The notes beneath the pieces were generated by a model. That model did no database searches. It was not told the origin of the DNA and worked only from the letters and a program-made list of their open reading frames with translations. 64,000 nt of DNA from Phycisphaerales bacterium. Lineage in GTDB: Bacteria; Planctomycetota; Phycisphaerae; Phycisphaerales; UBA1924. Location of the stretch: the NCBI GenBank assembly GCA_040217175.1, contig JAVJNT010000001.1:1488001-1552000 (forward strand). Reading direction: 5' to 3'. How positions within the stretch are numbered: the first letter of the stretch is position 1; each line of letters opens with the position of its first letter. The position numbers and the translations under genes were made by a program. This document shows positions 51,328 to 60,611 of this stretch, piece after piece.

Positions 51328-54300
51328 GTGCCCAACGCCCCCACCACCCCCAACCGCTCGACATGGACGGGCGCCTCGGTCCGCGCGTCGTTCATTGACT
51401 TTTTCAAGAGCTTGCAGAAGGCGCCGCATCCGTTCGTGCCGTCGAGCCCGGTGGTGCCGCTCGACGATCCAACGCTGCTCTTCACCAACGCCGGCATGAA
51501 CCAGTTCAAGCCGCTGTTCCTGGGACAGGCCGATCCTTCGAGCGAGCTCGGCAAGCTGAAGTGCGCCGCGAATAGCCAGAAGTGCATCCGCGCCGGTGGC
51601 AAGCACAACGACCTCGAGGACGTGGGCAAGGACACCTACCACCACACGTTCTTCGAGATGCTCGGCAACTGGTCCTTCGGCGACTACTTCAAGGCCGAGG
51701 CCATCGAGTGGGCGTGGACGCTGCTGACCCAGGTGTGGGGCCTGCCCAAGGACCGGCTGTACGCCAGCTACTTCGGCGGCGACGAGAAGCAGGGCCTGCC
51801 CGCCGACGACGAGGCGAAGGAGCTCTGGCTGCGCTTCCTGCCGCCCGAGCGCGTGCTGCCCTTTGGCGCAAAGGACAACTTCTGGGAGATGGGCGACACC
51901 GGGCCGTGCGGACCATCGAGTGAGATCCACTTCGATCGCGTCGGCGGACGCGATGCCAGCGAGCTTGTCAATGCCGACGATCCGAGCGTGATCGAGATCT
52001 GGAACCTCGTGTTCATCCAGTTCGATCGCCAGAGCGACGGCTCGCTCAAGGAGCTACCCGCCAAGCACGTCGACACCGGCATGGGCCTGGAGCGCGTGCT
52101 CAGCGTGCTGCAGGGCAAGCCCAGCAACTACGACACCGACCTGTTCACGCCGATCTTTGACGCACTCTCAAAGATGACCGGCACGCGGCCCTACACCGGC
52201 AAGCTCGGGCACGAGGACGAGGGCCAGGTCGACTTCGCCTACCGCGTCGTGGCCGACCATTCGCGGGCGCTGACGTTCGCCATCACCGACGGGGCCGTGC
52301 CGGGCAACGAAGGCCGCGGCTACGTGCTGCGCCGCATCCTGCGCCGGGCCGTACGCATGGGCTGGCAGAAGCTTGGTGGCAAGCCGGGCTTCCTGAGCGA
52401 GCTGGTGCCCGTGATCGTCGAACACTACGGCGAGGCGTTCCCCGAGCTGAAGCGCAATTCCGAGCGGGTGGCATCAATCGTCCGAGATGAAGAAGAAAGC
52501 TTCGGGCGGACTATGGAGCGTGGGGTAAAGCTGTTTGAAGATATTGCTTCCGAAGCCAGCCGAGTTTTTATCATCGACTTCAAAGACCACCGAGATGCGC
52601 AGGGACGCAATCCGTTTGGCTTCATGATGGACACCGGCCAAGGTCAGGCGTCAGATGAGCAAGCAGACCTCAGAGGCGGCCTAATTGGAACCGAGGGTAT
52701 TGATTGGCGAGGATTTGCCTCGGAATCTCGCCCGACGATTTCCGGTGCCGACGCCTTCCAGCTCTACGACACCTACGGCTTCCCGCTCGACCTCACCCAG
52801 GTCATGGCCGAGGAACGCGGGCTCGCCGTCGACGTTGACGGATTCCACGCTGCGATGGCCGAGCAGCGCGAGCAGTCTCGCGCGGGCTCGAAGTCGCAGG
52901 CCGAAGCGGGGCTGGCGCTCGACGCCGACGCGATCGCCAAGCTGCAGAACCTCAACGTCAAACCCACCGAGGACGTCGACAAGTACCACGGCCGCGAGAT
53001 CCGCGCTCGCGTCCGGGCCATCTGGAACGGTACCGACTTCGACGAAAACACCCAGGCCAGCGGCCGGCCCGACCCGATCGGCGTGGTCTTCGACGTGACG
53101 AACTTCTACGCCGAGGCGGGCGGCCAGCAGGCCGACCACGGACGGGTGTTCGTGAGCAAGGAAGCCCGCACGAGCGTGAAGGACAGCCACCACGGCGGCG
53201 AGTTCAGGGTCGAGGGCGTCAAGGCCTACGGCGGGTACGTGATGCACGCGGGGCAGATGATCCGCGGCGAGCTGCGGGTCGGCGACGAGGTCACGCTGAA
53301 CATCGACAACGAGCGACGCCTGAATCTGGCGGCCAACCACACGACGACGCACCTGTTCAACTACGCCCTGCGCGAGGTCGTGGGCGGCGACACGCCGCCC
53401 GAGCAGCGCGGCTCGATGGTCGCGCCCGATCGCATGCGCTTCGACTTCGACGCCAGCGGCCCGATCTCGCCGGCAGACCTGGGCCGCATGGAGACCATCG
53501 TGCGGCAGGTGCTCGAGCAGGACCACCCGGTGTACGCCGACCTCGTGCCGCAGGACAAGGCGCTGGAGATCAACGGCCTGCGCGCCGTCTTCGGCGAGAA
53601 GTATCCCAACCCCGTGCGCGTCGTGTCCATCGGCGCCCCCATCGACAAGCTGCTGGCCGATCCGAAGAACGACGCCTGGATGGAGTTCTCCGTCGAGCTG
53701 TGCGGCGGCACGCATCTGGCGACGACGGCCCAGGCCGAGAGCTTCGCCATCGTGCACGAGGAGGGCGTCGCGAAGGGCATCCGCCGCGTCGTGGCGGTCA
53801 CGCGTCAGGAAGCCCGCCGTGCAATCGCGCAGGCTCACGCGTTGGCGGTCGAGCTCGACGAGGCCGCGAAGGTGAGCGATGAGCAACTGGAGCCCGAGAT
53901 TGCGCGGCTTGGCAAGATGATCGATGAAGCGATCATCCCCGTGGCACGCAAGGCGGAGCTACGCGGAAGGCTCGGCGCGCTGCAGGACCGAGCCAAGGCG
54001 GCGCGCAAGGCGCTGGCGCAGCAGGCCAGCAAGAAGGCCGTCGAGCAAGCCAAGACGCTCGCGCAGAGCACCGGCGACGGCAACCCCGTCGTTGCGATCA
54101 TCGATGCGTTGGGAGATCGCGGCGCGATGCAGTCAGCGCTGACCGAGGTGCGCAAGACGCTGCCCGACTCGCCGATCATGCTCTTGAGCTTGGATCCCGA
54201 TAACAAGGTTGCCCTGCTCGCCGACGTCCCCCAGACAGCCATCTCTCGTGGGCTGAAGGCCGGCGATTGGGTTCGGGCGGTCGCGCAAGTCGTTGGTGGC

Positions 54301-54408
54301 AAGGGCGGCGGCAAGCCGAACCAGGCCCAGGGCGGCGGGCCCGGGGGCGACCGCGTGCGCGAGGCCGCCGACAAGGGCCAGGAAGTGGCCCTCGCCTCGA
54401 TGGCCTAA
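51328..54408 (+). CDS. alaS: Alanyl-tRNA synthetase
   Basis: 1026 residues, longer than the ~875 usual in bacteria. Charges tRNA-Ala and edits mischarged Ser/Gly. Catalytic core F-T-N-A-G-M-N-Q-F-K, HTFFEMLGNWSFGDYF and GNEGRGYVLRRILRRAVRMG; editing-domain zinc ligands H671-x3-H675 and C792-x3-H796; C-Ala domain with a Gly-rich stretch near the end. Residues ~411-472, between the R-T-M-E-R-G-V-K-L helix and D-A-F-Q-L-Y-D-T-Y-G-F-P, form an insert with locally lower GC and different codon use. The start is GTG 51328, with a weak Shine-Dalgarno site. Confidence 0.96.
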   Translation: MPNAPTTPNRSTWTGASVRASFIDFFKSLQKAPHPFVPSSPVVPLDDPTLLFTNAGMNQFKPLFLGQADPSSELGKLKCAANSQKCIRAGGKHNDLEDVGKDTYHHTFFEMLGNWSFGDYFKAEAIEWAWTLLTQVWGLPKDRLYASYFGGDEKQGLPADDEAKELWLRFLPPERVLPFGAKDNFWEMGDTGPCGPSSEIHFDRVGGRDASELVNADDPSVIEIWNLVFIQFDRQSDGSLKELPAKHVDTGMGLERVLSVLQGKPSNYDTDLFTPIFDALSKMTGTRPYTGKLGHEDEGQVDFAYRVVADHSRALTFAITDGAVPGNEGRGYVLRRILRRAVRMGWQKLGGKPGFLSELVPVIVEHYGEAFPELKRNSERVASIVRDEEESFGRTMERGVKLFEDIASEASRVFIIDFKDHRDAQGRNPFGFMMDTGQGQASDEQADLRGGLIGTEGIDWRGFASESRPTISGADAFQLYDTYGFPLDLTQVMAEERGLAVDVDGFHAAMAEQREQSRAGSKSQAEAGLALDADAIAKLQNLNVKPTEDVDKYHGREIRARVRAIWNGTDFDENTQASGRPDPIGVVFDVTNFYAEAGGQQADHGRVFVSKEARTSVKDSHHGGEFRVEGVKAYGGYVMHAGQMIRGELRVGDEVTLNIDNERRLNLAANHTTTHLFNYALREVVGGDTPPEQRGSMVAPDRMRFDFDASGPISPADLGRMETIVRQVLEQDHPVYADLVPQDKALEINGLRAVFGEKYPNPVRVVSIGAPIDKLLADPKNDAWMEFSVELCGGTHLATTAQAESFAIVHEEGVAKGIRRVVAVTRQEARRAIAQAHALAVELDEAAKVSDEQLEPEIARLGKMIDEAIIPVARKAELRGRLGALQDRAKAARKALAQQASKKAVEQAKTLAQSTGDGNPVVAIIDALGDRGAMQSALTEVRKTLPDSPIMLLSLDPDNKVALLADVPQTAISRGLKAGDWVRAVAQVVGGKGGGKPNQAQGGGPGGDRVREAADKGQEVALASMA

Positions 54409-54417
54409 AACTCTCTC

Positions 54418-54657
54418 GTGCCCGACCCCGACAGCAGCCCACGCATCGCGGCCTGGCGTCAGCGCATGGGCGGGTGGTCGGCGGGCGTCGACTTTGCCGC
54501 AACGGCCATCACCTGCGTGCTCATCGGGTTCGGCATCGACTTCGTCGCGGGAACGAGCCCGCTCTTCCTGCTCATCGGCTTGTGCGTGGGCGTCGTGGGC
54601 GGGTTCGTGGCGTTCGTCCGCACCGGCATGCGGCTCAACCGGAGCTTGAAGCGGTGA
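54418..54657 (+). CDS. AtpZ/AtpI-like small membrane protein
   Basis: 79 residues. Two membrane helices: FAATAITCVLIGFGIDFVAG and PLFLLIGLCVGVVGGFVAFV, with the G-T-S-P turn typical of AtpZ/AtpI. In other bacteria this protein sits at the head of F-ATPase operons and helps c-ring assembly or Mg2+ supply; here no ATP synthase gene adjoins it. GTG start 54418, 9 bp after alaS; its stop overlaps the next GTG (54654-54657). Confidence 0.75.
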   Translation: MPDPDSSPRIAAWRQRMGGWSAGVDFAATAITCVLIGFGIDFVAGTSPLFLLIGLCVGVVGGFVAFVRTGMRLNRSLKR

Positions 54658-55613
54658 GCCACCACGCGCAGCCTGCCACCGACGAACCGCTGGTTGCGGC
54701 CACGCTCACCGAGCGCCTGTCCTGCGTCGCCTGCGGATACGACCTGCGCGGGCTCAGCGTGCTCGACCGCTGCCCCGAGTGCGGGCTCCGCATCGCCACG
54801 AGCATCCTGGCCGTCGTCGATCCGCGGGCGACGGAGTTCGAGCCGATCAGAAGGCCACGCCTGACCGCGATCGGGCTCATGGTCTGGTCCGTCGGCGGAT
54901 TGCTGGCGGCGGCGTGCGTATGGACGCTGCGCGCCGCCGAGCTACCGGCGCTGCGAAACGATCCGCACCTTCTCGGCCAGTCCACGGAGCAGGGCCTCGC
55001 GATCGTGGGCTCTGTGTTCGTGCTCGTCTCGGGCATCGGAGCGGTGGCGCTCGTGCGTCCGACCAATCGCATGCCGTCGCGCGGCGTGCGCTGGGCGATG
55101 ATGGGCGTCGCGTTGTACGTCCCGCTGGCGATCGCGTTCTACTACCTGCACGGCGTCGTCGACGGAGCCGCCGCTAGTCCGTACTTCGAGCGGTTGCCGG
55201 GCAGCGAACGCGTGCTGGCGCGTGGCGTCGAACTCGCGCTCATCTCCGGCGTCGTCCTGCTGCTCCGCGAAAACGCCCGAACGCTTGCGGCGCGCTCGGC
55301 CATCCTGCGGACCGGCCGCGTCGATCGGCAGACGATGTACGCCGTCGCGCTCGCCGCCGGCATCGGCCTCATCGGAGACCTGGTGCGCCTAGCGTCGGGC
55401 TCGGCCACCGGGGCATTAGCCGACGTGCTGAGCATCGCGGGCGTGTCGATCGTCGTGATCGCGTCGGCCCTTCTCACGCTCGGGCTGGCCGGCGCCGCGC
55501 TCGACTGCGTGCGGATCGCCCGAGCGCTGTTCCGGTCGGGCCGGCGCATCACCAGCTTCGTCTCGATGGTGGACGTCGCGCACGCCGAACGCCGGGCGGA
55601 TGCGACCCCGTGA
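54654..55613 (+). CDS. Zinc-ribbon multi-pass membrane protein, unknown
   Basis: 319 residues. N-terminal cytoplasmic zinc ribbon C-V-A-C-G-Y-D-L-R-G...C-P-E-C-G (residues ~23-45), then about seven hydrophobic helices (LMVWSVGGLLAAACVW, GLAIVGSVFVLVSGIGAVAL, LALISGVVLLL, VALAAGIGLIGDLV and others). I know this ribbon type as frequent in planctomycete membrane proteins, with no assigned role. GTG start 54654 coupled to the AtpZ-like gene; its stop overlaps the GTG of the metallopeptidase (55610-55613). Confidence 0.75.
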   Translation: MSHHAQPATDEPLVAATLTERLSCVACGYDLRGLSVLDRCPECGLRIATSILAVVDPRATEFEPIRRPRLTAIGLMVWSVGGLLAAACVWTLRAAELPALRNDPHLLGQSTEQGLAIVGSVFVLVSGIGAVALVRPTNRMPSRGVRWAMMGVALYVPLAIAFYYLHGVVDGAAASPYFERLPGSERVLARGVELALISGVVLLLRENARTLAARSAILRTGRVDRQTMYAVALAAGIGLIGDLVRLASGSATGALADVLSIAGVSIVVIASALLTLGLAGAALDCVRIARALFRSGRRITSFVSMVDVAHAERRADATP

Positions 55614-56041
55614 GCGACCCCGTAAGCGAACCCGTCCCGGAGGCCTTCCAAGAACGATTCGACGCGCTGCTGGAGCAGCAGCTCGCGGCCCTGCCCGACC
55701 GCGTCCGCGCCGTACTCGACGAGGTGCCGTTGCACGTGATGGACGAGCCCGACCCGGTCATCCTGAAGGACCTGGGCGTGGAGCCGCAGGACATCGCCGC
55801 GGCGACCGAGGAACTCTGCGGCCTGCACACGGGCTTTATGCTGACCGAGCGGCCGATCGAGCTCGACGCCGTCCTGCCCAACGAGATCCACCTGTTCCGA
55901 CGCGGGATCGCCCTGATCTCGGGCGGCTGGAACGCCGATGACGAAACGGTGGCCGAGCAGATCCGCATAACACTGTTGCACGAGATCGGCCACCACTTCG
56001 GGCTCGAAGAGGACGACCTCGACGAGTTGGGGTACGCCTGA
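55610..56041 (+). CDS. Small zincin-like metallopeptidase-family protein
   Basis: 143 residues. Minimal zincin: H-E-I-G-H-H-F-G-L-E-E-D-D-L-D-E-L-G at the C-terminus gives HExxH plus the downstream Glu/Asp set of the TTHA0227-like metallopeptidase family. The N-terminal half (PDRVRAVLDEVPLHVMDEP) and an L-F-R-R-G-I strand fit the same family. Substrate unknown; cytoplasmic. GTG start overlaps the upstream stop by 4 nt, making it the last gene of a coupled trio behind alaS. Confidence 0.87.
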   Translation: MSDPVSEPVPEAFQERFDALLEQQLAALPDRVRAVLDEVPLHVMDEPDPVILKDLGVEPQDIAAATEELCGLHTGFMLTERPIELDAVLPNEIHLFRRGIALISGGWNADDETVAEQIRITLLHEIGHHFGLEEDDLDELGYA

Positions 56042-56128
56042 AGCGGGCCGATCCCTGCGAACATGCGGATCTAGCATCCGTACGAAAATGATCCAAACGC
56101 GTTCCACGCGCGGCACCAAGGAGGCCCC

Positions 56129-57904
56129 ATGCGCCCGAACCGCACGCTCACGTACTTCGCCGCCGGACTCTTGACTCTTTCGGCCGGCGCCACCCATGCC
56201 CTCGCCCAGGCGCGCGAGCGCATCGGGCTGCTGGAGATCTCCGGCACGCCCGCCGACGCGCCCAGCCCCCTGGCTTGGCTCTTCGGCGAGACCGAGCCAA
56301 CGCTCAGCGACCTCGTGTCGGCGATCGAGAACGCCCCCGGCGAGCAGAACCTCGACCACCTGGTCGTGCGCCTCAAGGACGCCGCGCTGAGCTGGGCGGT
56401 CGTCGACGAACTCGGCCAGGCGATCGAGTCGGTCGATATCCCCGTCACGGTGTTCGCCGAGCAGATGGGCCCGACGGATCTCATGCTGGCCAGCCGGGCC
56501 GACCGCGCCGTGATCCAGAAGGCGGGCGATGTTTCGCTCCCGGGCCTGTACATGGAAGAGATGTTCCTGGCCGACACGCTCGATTGGGTGGGCCTGAATG
56601 CGCAGCTCATCCAGGTCGGCGCCTACAAGGGCGCCAACGAGCAGATGACGCGCTCGAGCCCCAGCGAGGCCTGGGACGAGAACATCAGCGGATTGCTCGA
56701 CAGCCTCTACGGCCACATGGTCAGCACGCTGGCCGACGGCCGCGGTACGAACAGGCAGGGCGTCGAGTCGGCCATGGAGACGCTGTGGATGGCCAGCGCC
56801 GAGGACGCCGTCGCGGCCGGCATGGTCGACGCCGCCGTCGACCTGCCCGACCTGGGCGAAACGCTGACCGGCGAGGGCTCGAACCCGCGGTGGATCACCA
56901 TCTCGGCCGGCGACGAGGGCAACAGCTTCGACACCTCCAACCCCTTCGCCATGCTGCAGATGCTGACCGAGGAGCCCGACACCAAGCTCACCGGCCCCAC
57001 CATTGCCGTGCTGCACCTGACGGGCGCCATCATGACGGGCGATTCGGGCTCGGGCGGTCTCTTCGGCGGACAGAGCATCGGCAGCCGCACCGTGCGCAAC
57101 GAGCTGTCCGAGCTCGCCAGCAACGACATGGTCCGCGGCGTCGTGCTCCGCATCGACTCGCCCGGCGGGTCGGCAACGGCCAGCGAGATCATCTGGCAGG
57201 GCGTGCAGGAGCTCGCCGAGCAGAAGCCCGTGTGGGTCAGCATCGGCAACATGGCCGCCTCGGGCGGGTACTACATCGCCGTCGGCGGGCAGAAGATCTA
57301 CGCCAACGAGTCGAGCATCCTGGGCTCGATCGGCGTCGTGGGCGGCAAGGTCAGCATGGCCGAGCTCTACGACACGCTGAAGATCAACGTCGTCGGCCGG
57401 GCCCGCGGCCCGCGCGCCGATATCTTCGCGTCGGCCGAGCCCTGGAGCGAGCAGCAGATCGAGATCGTGCGCTCGAAGATGGCCGAGACCTACGACCAGT
57501 TCACCGGCCGCGTGACGCAGGGCCGGCCGGGCATCGACCTTTCCAAGACCGCCGAAGGCCGCCTGTTCCTGGGTAGCGACGCGGTGCGGCTAAAGATGGC
57601 CGACGAGGTCGGCACGCTCGACGACGCCGTCGCCGACCTGGCCGACCACGTCGGCCTGGCGACCTACGACGTCCGCCACTTCCCGGGCCCCAAGTCGCTC
57701 ACCGAGATCCTCGAAGAGTCGCTCGGCGGATTCATGGGCGCCAGCGCCCCGACCGACGCGTCGGCCCTGCCGATGGTGCGGGCCGCCCGCGCCGCGGTGG
57801 GCGAGCAGGCGTGGACGCAGATGGTCCACTCGCTCAACTCGTTCAGCCTGCTCCGCGAAGAGCCCGTCCTGCTGACGGCGCCCAGCGTGGTGACGTTCCG
57901 CTGA
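56129..57904 (+). CDS. sppA: Signal peptide peptidase SppA, S49 family (67K type)
   Basis: 591 residues. Signal/anchor (LTYFAAGLLTLSAGATHALAQ), then two tandem S49 domains. The catalytic dyad is split as in E. coli SppA: Lys at ~167 in V-G-A-Y-K-G-A-N-E and Ser at ~378 in N-M-A-A-S-G-G-Y-Y-I-A; IDSPGGSATASEIIW precedes the Ser. It degrades cleaved signal peptides and other small membrane peptides at the periplasmic face. ATG 56129 has AAGGAGG 6 nt upstream. Monocistronic, ending in a bidirectional terminator. Confidence 0.93.
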   Translation: MRPNRTLTYFAAGLLTLSAGATHALAQARERIGLLEISGTPADAPSPLAWLFGETEPTLSDLVSAIENAPGEQNLDHLVVRLKDAALSWAVVDELGQAIESVDIPVTVFAEQMGPTDLMLASRADRAVIQKAGDVSLPGLYMEEMFLADTLDWVGLNAQLIQVGAYKGANEQMTRSSPSEAWDENISGLLDSLYGHMVSTLADGRGTNRQGVESAMETLWMASAEDAVAAGMVDAAVDLPDLGETLTGEGSNPRWITISAGDEGNSFDTSNPFAMLQMLTEEPDTKLTGPTIAVLHLTGAIMTGDSGSGGLFGGQSIGSRTVRNELSELASNDMVRGVVLRIDSPGGSATASEIIWQGVQELAEQKPVWVSIGNMAASGGYYIAVGGQKIYANESSILGSIGVVGGKVSMAELYDTLKINVVGRARGPRADIFASAEPWSEQQIEIVRSKMAETYDQFTGRVTQGRPGIDLSKTAEGRLFLGSDAVRLKMADEVGTLDDAVADLADHVGLATYDVRHFPGPKSLTEILEESLGGFMGASAPTDASALPMVRAARAAVGEQAWTQMVHSLNSFSLLREEPVLLTAPSVVTFR

Positions 57905-57923
57905 ACACGAACTGATGCCATGA

Positions 57924-57957
57924 AAGAAGCCCGGGTCTGGCCCGGGCTCTTTTCTTG
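57924..57957. terminator. Bidirectional Rho-independent terminator
   Basis: AGCCCGGG (57928-57935) pairs with CCCGGGCT (57941-57948). The plus side is followed by CTTTTCTT and the minus side by TTCTTTC, serving both sppA and the convergent frr. Confidence 0.85.
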
Positions 57958-57976
57958 CGTGCTCCGTGGATGCGGC

Positions 57977-58549
57977 TTAGACCTCGAGCACTTCCTTGCT
58001 CTTGTCGGCCACGCGGCGGTCGACCTCGGCCTCGTGCTTCTTGAGCATCTCCTGGATCTGGTCCTTCAGGTCGGCGACCTGATCCTCGCCGATGTGGGCG
58101 CTCGAGTCCTTGGCGAGGGCGTCGGCGTGCTTGTTGGCATCCCGCCGCGCGTTGCGCAGGACGACCTTGGTCTCTTCGCCCACCTTCTTGCAGCGGGCGA
58201 CGAGCTGCTGGCGGCGCTCGCTGGTCAGCGTCGGCACGTTAATGCGGATCGATTTGTCCTCGACGACGGGGCTCAGGCCCAGATTCGCAGCCTCGATGGC
58301 GCGGCGGATGTCGCCAACGGCGCCCTGATCGAAGGGCTTGATGAGCAGCTGCGTGGGCTCGGGCACGCTGATGGCGGCGAGCGCCTTGAGCTCGGTGCTC
58401 GCGCCGTAGTACTCGACCTTCAGGAACTCGATGAGCGCCGTGCTGGCCCGGCCGCTGCGCACGCCGCGAAGCTCCTGCTTGAGGTACTCCACGCCCTTTT
58501 CCATGGCGTCTTCTGCTTCGAGCAGGATGGTGTCGGGATCGGTTGACAT
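57977..58549 (-). CDS. frr: Ribosome recycling factor
   Basis: 190 residues, standard RRF length. Splits post-termination ribosomes together with EF-G. Signatures: V-E-Y-L-K-Q-E-L-R-G-V-R-S-G-R-A-S in the first helix, V-E-Y-Y-G-A-S-T, IKPFDQGAVGDIRRAIEAAN, IRINVPTLTSERRQQLV and a final QEMLKKHEAEVDRRVADKSK. ATG 58549. Downstream of pyrH by 44 bp on the same strand, the conserved pyrH-frr order of many bacteria. Confidence 0.96.
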   Translation of the reverse strand: MSTDPDTILLEAEDAMEKGVEYLKQELRGVRSGRASTALIEFLKVEYYGASTELKALAAISVPEPTQLLIKPFDQGAVGDIRRAIEAANLGLSPVVEDKSIRINVPTLTSERRQQLVARCKKVGEETKVVLRNARRDANKHADALAKDSSAHIGEDQVADLKDQIQEMLKKHEAEVDRRVADKSKEVLEV

Positions 58550-58593
58550 AGAAACATCCTCAAATTCCGGCGGCGCGAGGCCGGGCCGGGAGC

Positions 58594-59361
58594 TTATCGC
58601 ACGGAGAGTCGGGTGCCGATGTTCTCGCCGCGGATGACCGCCGCGATGTTGCCGGGCTTCTGGAAGTTGAACACGACGACGGGCATGTCCTGCTCCTGGC
58701 ACATGGCAAGGGCGGTCATGTCCATCACGCCCAGGCCCTTGTCGATGGCCTGGGCAAAGGTCAGGTGGTCGTACTTGGTTGCGCTCGGATCGATGTTGGG
58801 ATCGGCCGAGTACACGCCGTCGACCTTGGTGGCCTTCAGCAGGACGCGGCAGCCCAGCTCCATCGCCCGCAGCGAGGCGCAGGTATCGGTCGAGAAGTAC
58901 GGGTTGCCCGTTCCGCCAGCCAGGATGACCACGCGCCCCTTCTCGAGGTGGCGGATGGCACGGCTCCGGATGAACGTCTCGGCGACGGCGCGGATCTCGA
59001 TGGCGCTCATCACCCGGCTGTCGACGCCCACCGAGGTCAAGCCCTCACGGAGCGCCAGGGCGTTGATGACCGTGCCGAGCATGCCCATGTGGTCGGCCGT
59101 CGCCCGCTGCACCAGGCCGGCCGCCGCGAGCTGGGCGCCGCGGATGATGTTGCCCCCGCCCACCACGATGGCCAGCTGGGCTCCGAGCGTCGTCGCCTGG
59201 GCGATTTCCTTGCAGATGTCGGTGAGCAGGTTGGGGTCGACGCCCGCGCCCGAGCGGCCGAATGCCTCGCCGCTGAGCTTGAGCAGGAGCCGCGAGGGCT
59301 CGCGGTCGGCATCGGCAGCCCTGGGCTGCGCGGCTGTGCTCGGCTCGTCGACGGTGTGCAT
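58594..59361 (-). CDS. pyrH: UMP kinase
   Basis: 255 residues. Phosphorylates UMP to UDP with ATP; amino-acid-kinase fold. L-L-K-L-S-G-E-A-F-G start, I-V-V-G-G-G-N-I-I-R-G, A-D-H-M-G-M-L-G-T-V-I-N-A-L, I-L-A-G-G-T-G-N-P-Y-F-S-T-D and K-A-T-K-V-D-G-V-Y are all family motifs. About 20 extra polar residues precede the first motif, so the start (ATG 59361) could lie further in, but no better start is seen. Forms the pyrH-frr unit. Confidence 0.96.
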   Translation of the reverse strand: MHTVDEPSTAAQPRAADADREPSRLLLKLSGEAFGRSGAGVDPNLLTDICKEIAQATTLGAQLAIVVGGGNIIRGAQLAAAGLVQRATADHMGMLGTVINALALREGLTSVGVDSRVMSAIEIRAVAETFIRSRAIRHLEKGRVVILAGGTGNPYFSTDTCASLRAMELGCRVLLKATKVDGVYSADPNIDPSATKYDHLTFAQAIDKGLGVMDMTALAMCQEQDMPVVVFNFQKPGNIAAVIRGENIGTRLSVR

Positions 59362-59579
59362 GGTGCTCGGCGGCCCCCGGAATCTGGCGTGGGATGGAGC
59401 AGGATCGGTCGACCCGGATTGCTAGGGAAAACCAGCGTCCCGGCCGCTTGCTTGCAACCCCGGGCCCCGGCCCCTGGTAGCGGAGTCAGGATAGGCACAC
59501 GGTTTCGGGCGGCTACGCCCTGCCAGCCGATGAGGGTCGAGCGACCCCGGCCCGTCTCACGTGAGTACAACGCTTGCCG

Positions 59580-60611
59580 ATGGATCACCACGACCGACAC
59601 GAGCACGCGGAGACCGCACGTCCGCCGGCCAAGGATCGGACCGGCGAAGACCGGTCGGGCGGGGATGGGGCCGGCGAGCATGGGTCGGGCGAGCAGGAGC
59701 GTTCGGGGGCCCTCGCCTGGATCAACCGGCACAAGGTACCCCTGGCGGCCAGTAGCGCCGCGGTCTCGCTGCTGCTGCACGTGATCGTCCTGGTCATCGC
59801 CGCGCTCATCAACATGAACCAGCCGCCGGCGCAGCTGGGCTCGGCCTCGGCCGAGGTCGACTTCGCCGTCATGACCGACGCCGAACTCGCCGAGATCGCC
59901 GCCGAGGAACTCGCCCTGGAGGCCCCGGATTCGGATTCGGCCAGCTCCGCGCTCGAGATGGAGGCCGAGCTCGACCTTGGCGCCCTCGAAGTCGACATGT
60001 CGGACCTGGCCGAGTCGATGGGCGACGTCTCGTTGCAATTGGGCGGGGGCGACCTGGAAGGCGTAGGCCTGGGCGTGGGCGACAGCGTCGGAGCCGGCGC
60101 AAGCTTCTTCGGCGTCGAGGCTCGGGGCAATCGCTTCGCGTTCGTGGTCGACACCTCGGGCTCGATGGTCAACGACGGGCGGCTTCAGTCGCTCCAGCAG
60201 GAGCTCATCCGGTCCATCACGGCCCTCTTCAGCTCGTCGAACTTCTTCGTCGCGTTCTTCAACTCGAACGCTCGGCCGCTGGGCGACCGTGGCGTGGTGT
60301 GGGCCGAGGCGACCGATAGCGGTAAGAACTGGGCCCGGGCGCATGTTCTCGCAACGCGGGCCGAGGGTGCGACCCGGCCGGCCGCCGGATTCGAGCTCGT
60401 GGCCATGCTCGAGCCGCGGCCCGATGCGATCTACTTCATGACCGACGGCGAGTTTGCCGACGACGAGGCGGACCGGATCCTGGGCATGTTCGAGCGATGG
60501 AACATCCCCATCCACTGCATCACCTTCCGCAGCCGTGCGGGCGAAGCGGTCATGCGGCGTATCGCCACGGCTACGCGCGGCACGTACACGCACATCGAGG
60601 GCCCGCGTTGA
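59580..60611 (+). CDS. Membrane-anchored VWA-domain protein
   Basis: 343 residues. Polar His/Asp/Glu-rich N-terminus, one membrane helix (~58-80, VPLAASSAAVSLLLHVIVLV), an acidic linker, then a von Willebrand A domain with MIDAS D191-T-S-G-S, a later T-D-G-E-F-A-D-D and a FFVAFFNSNA strand. The position of the helix and the acidic stretch recall TonB-like or ExbD-like topology. ATG 59580. The stop overlaps the next gene through TTGA. It leads an ExbB/ExbD operon, so it is likely part of an ion-driven envelope machine. Confidence 0.85.
   Translation: MDHHDRHEHAETARPPAKDRTGEDRSGGDGAGEHGSGEQERSGALAWINRHKVPLAASSAAVSLLLHVIVLVIAALINMNQPPAQLGSASAEVDFAVMTDAELAEIAAEELALEAPDSDSASSALEMEAELDLGALEVDMSDLAESMGDVSLQLGGGDLEGVGLGVGDSVGAGASFFGVEARGNRFAFVVDTSGSMVNDGRLQSLQQELIRSITALFSSSNFFVAFFNSNARPLGDRGVVWAEATDSGKNWARAHVLATRAEGATRPAAGFELVAMLEPRPDAIYFMTDGEFADDEADRILGMFERWNIPIHCITFRSRAGEAVMRRIATATRGTYTHIEGPR

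Noticed and set aside
52457-52745. Insert in alaS as an intein
   Set aside because: Only ~60 residues, with no Cys/Ser at the junctions and no splicing motifs or terminal His-Asn; too short for even a mini-intein.
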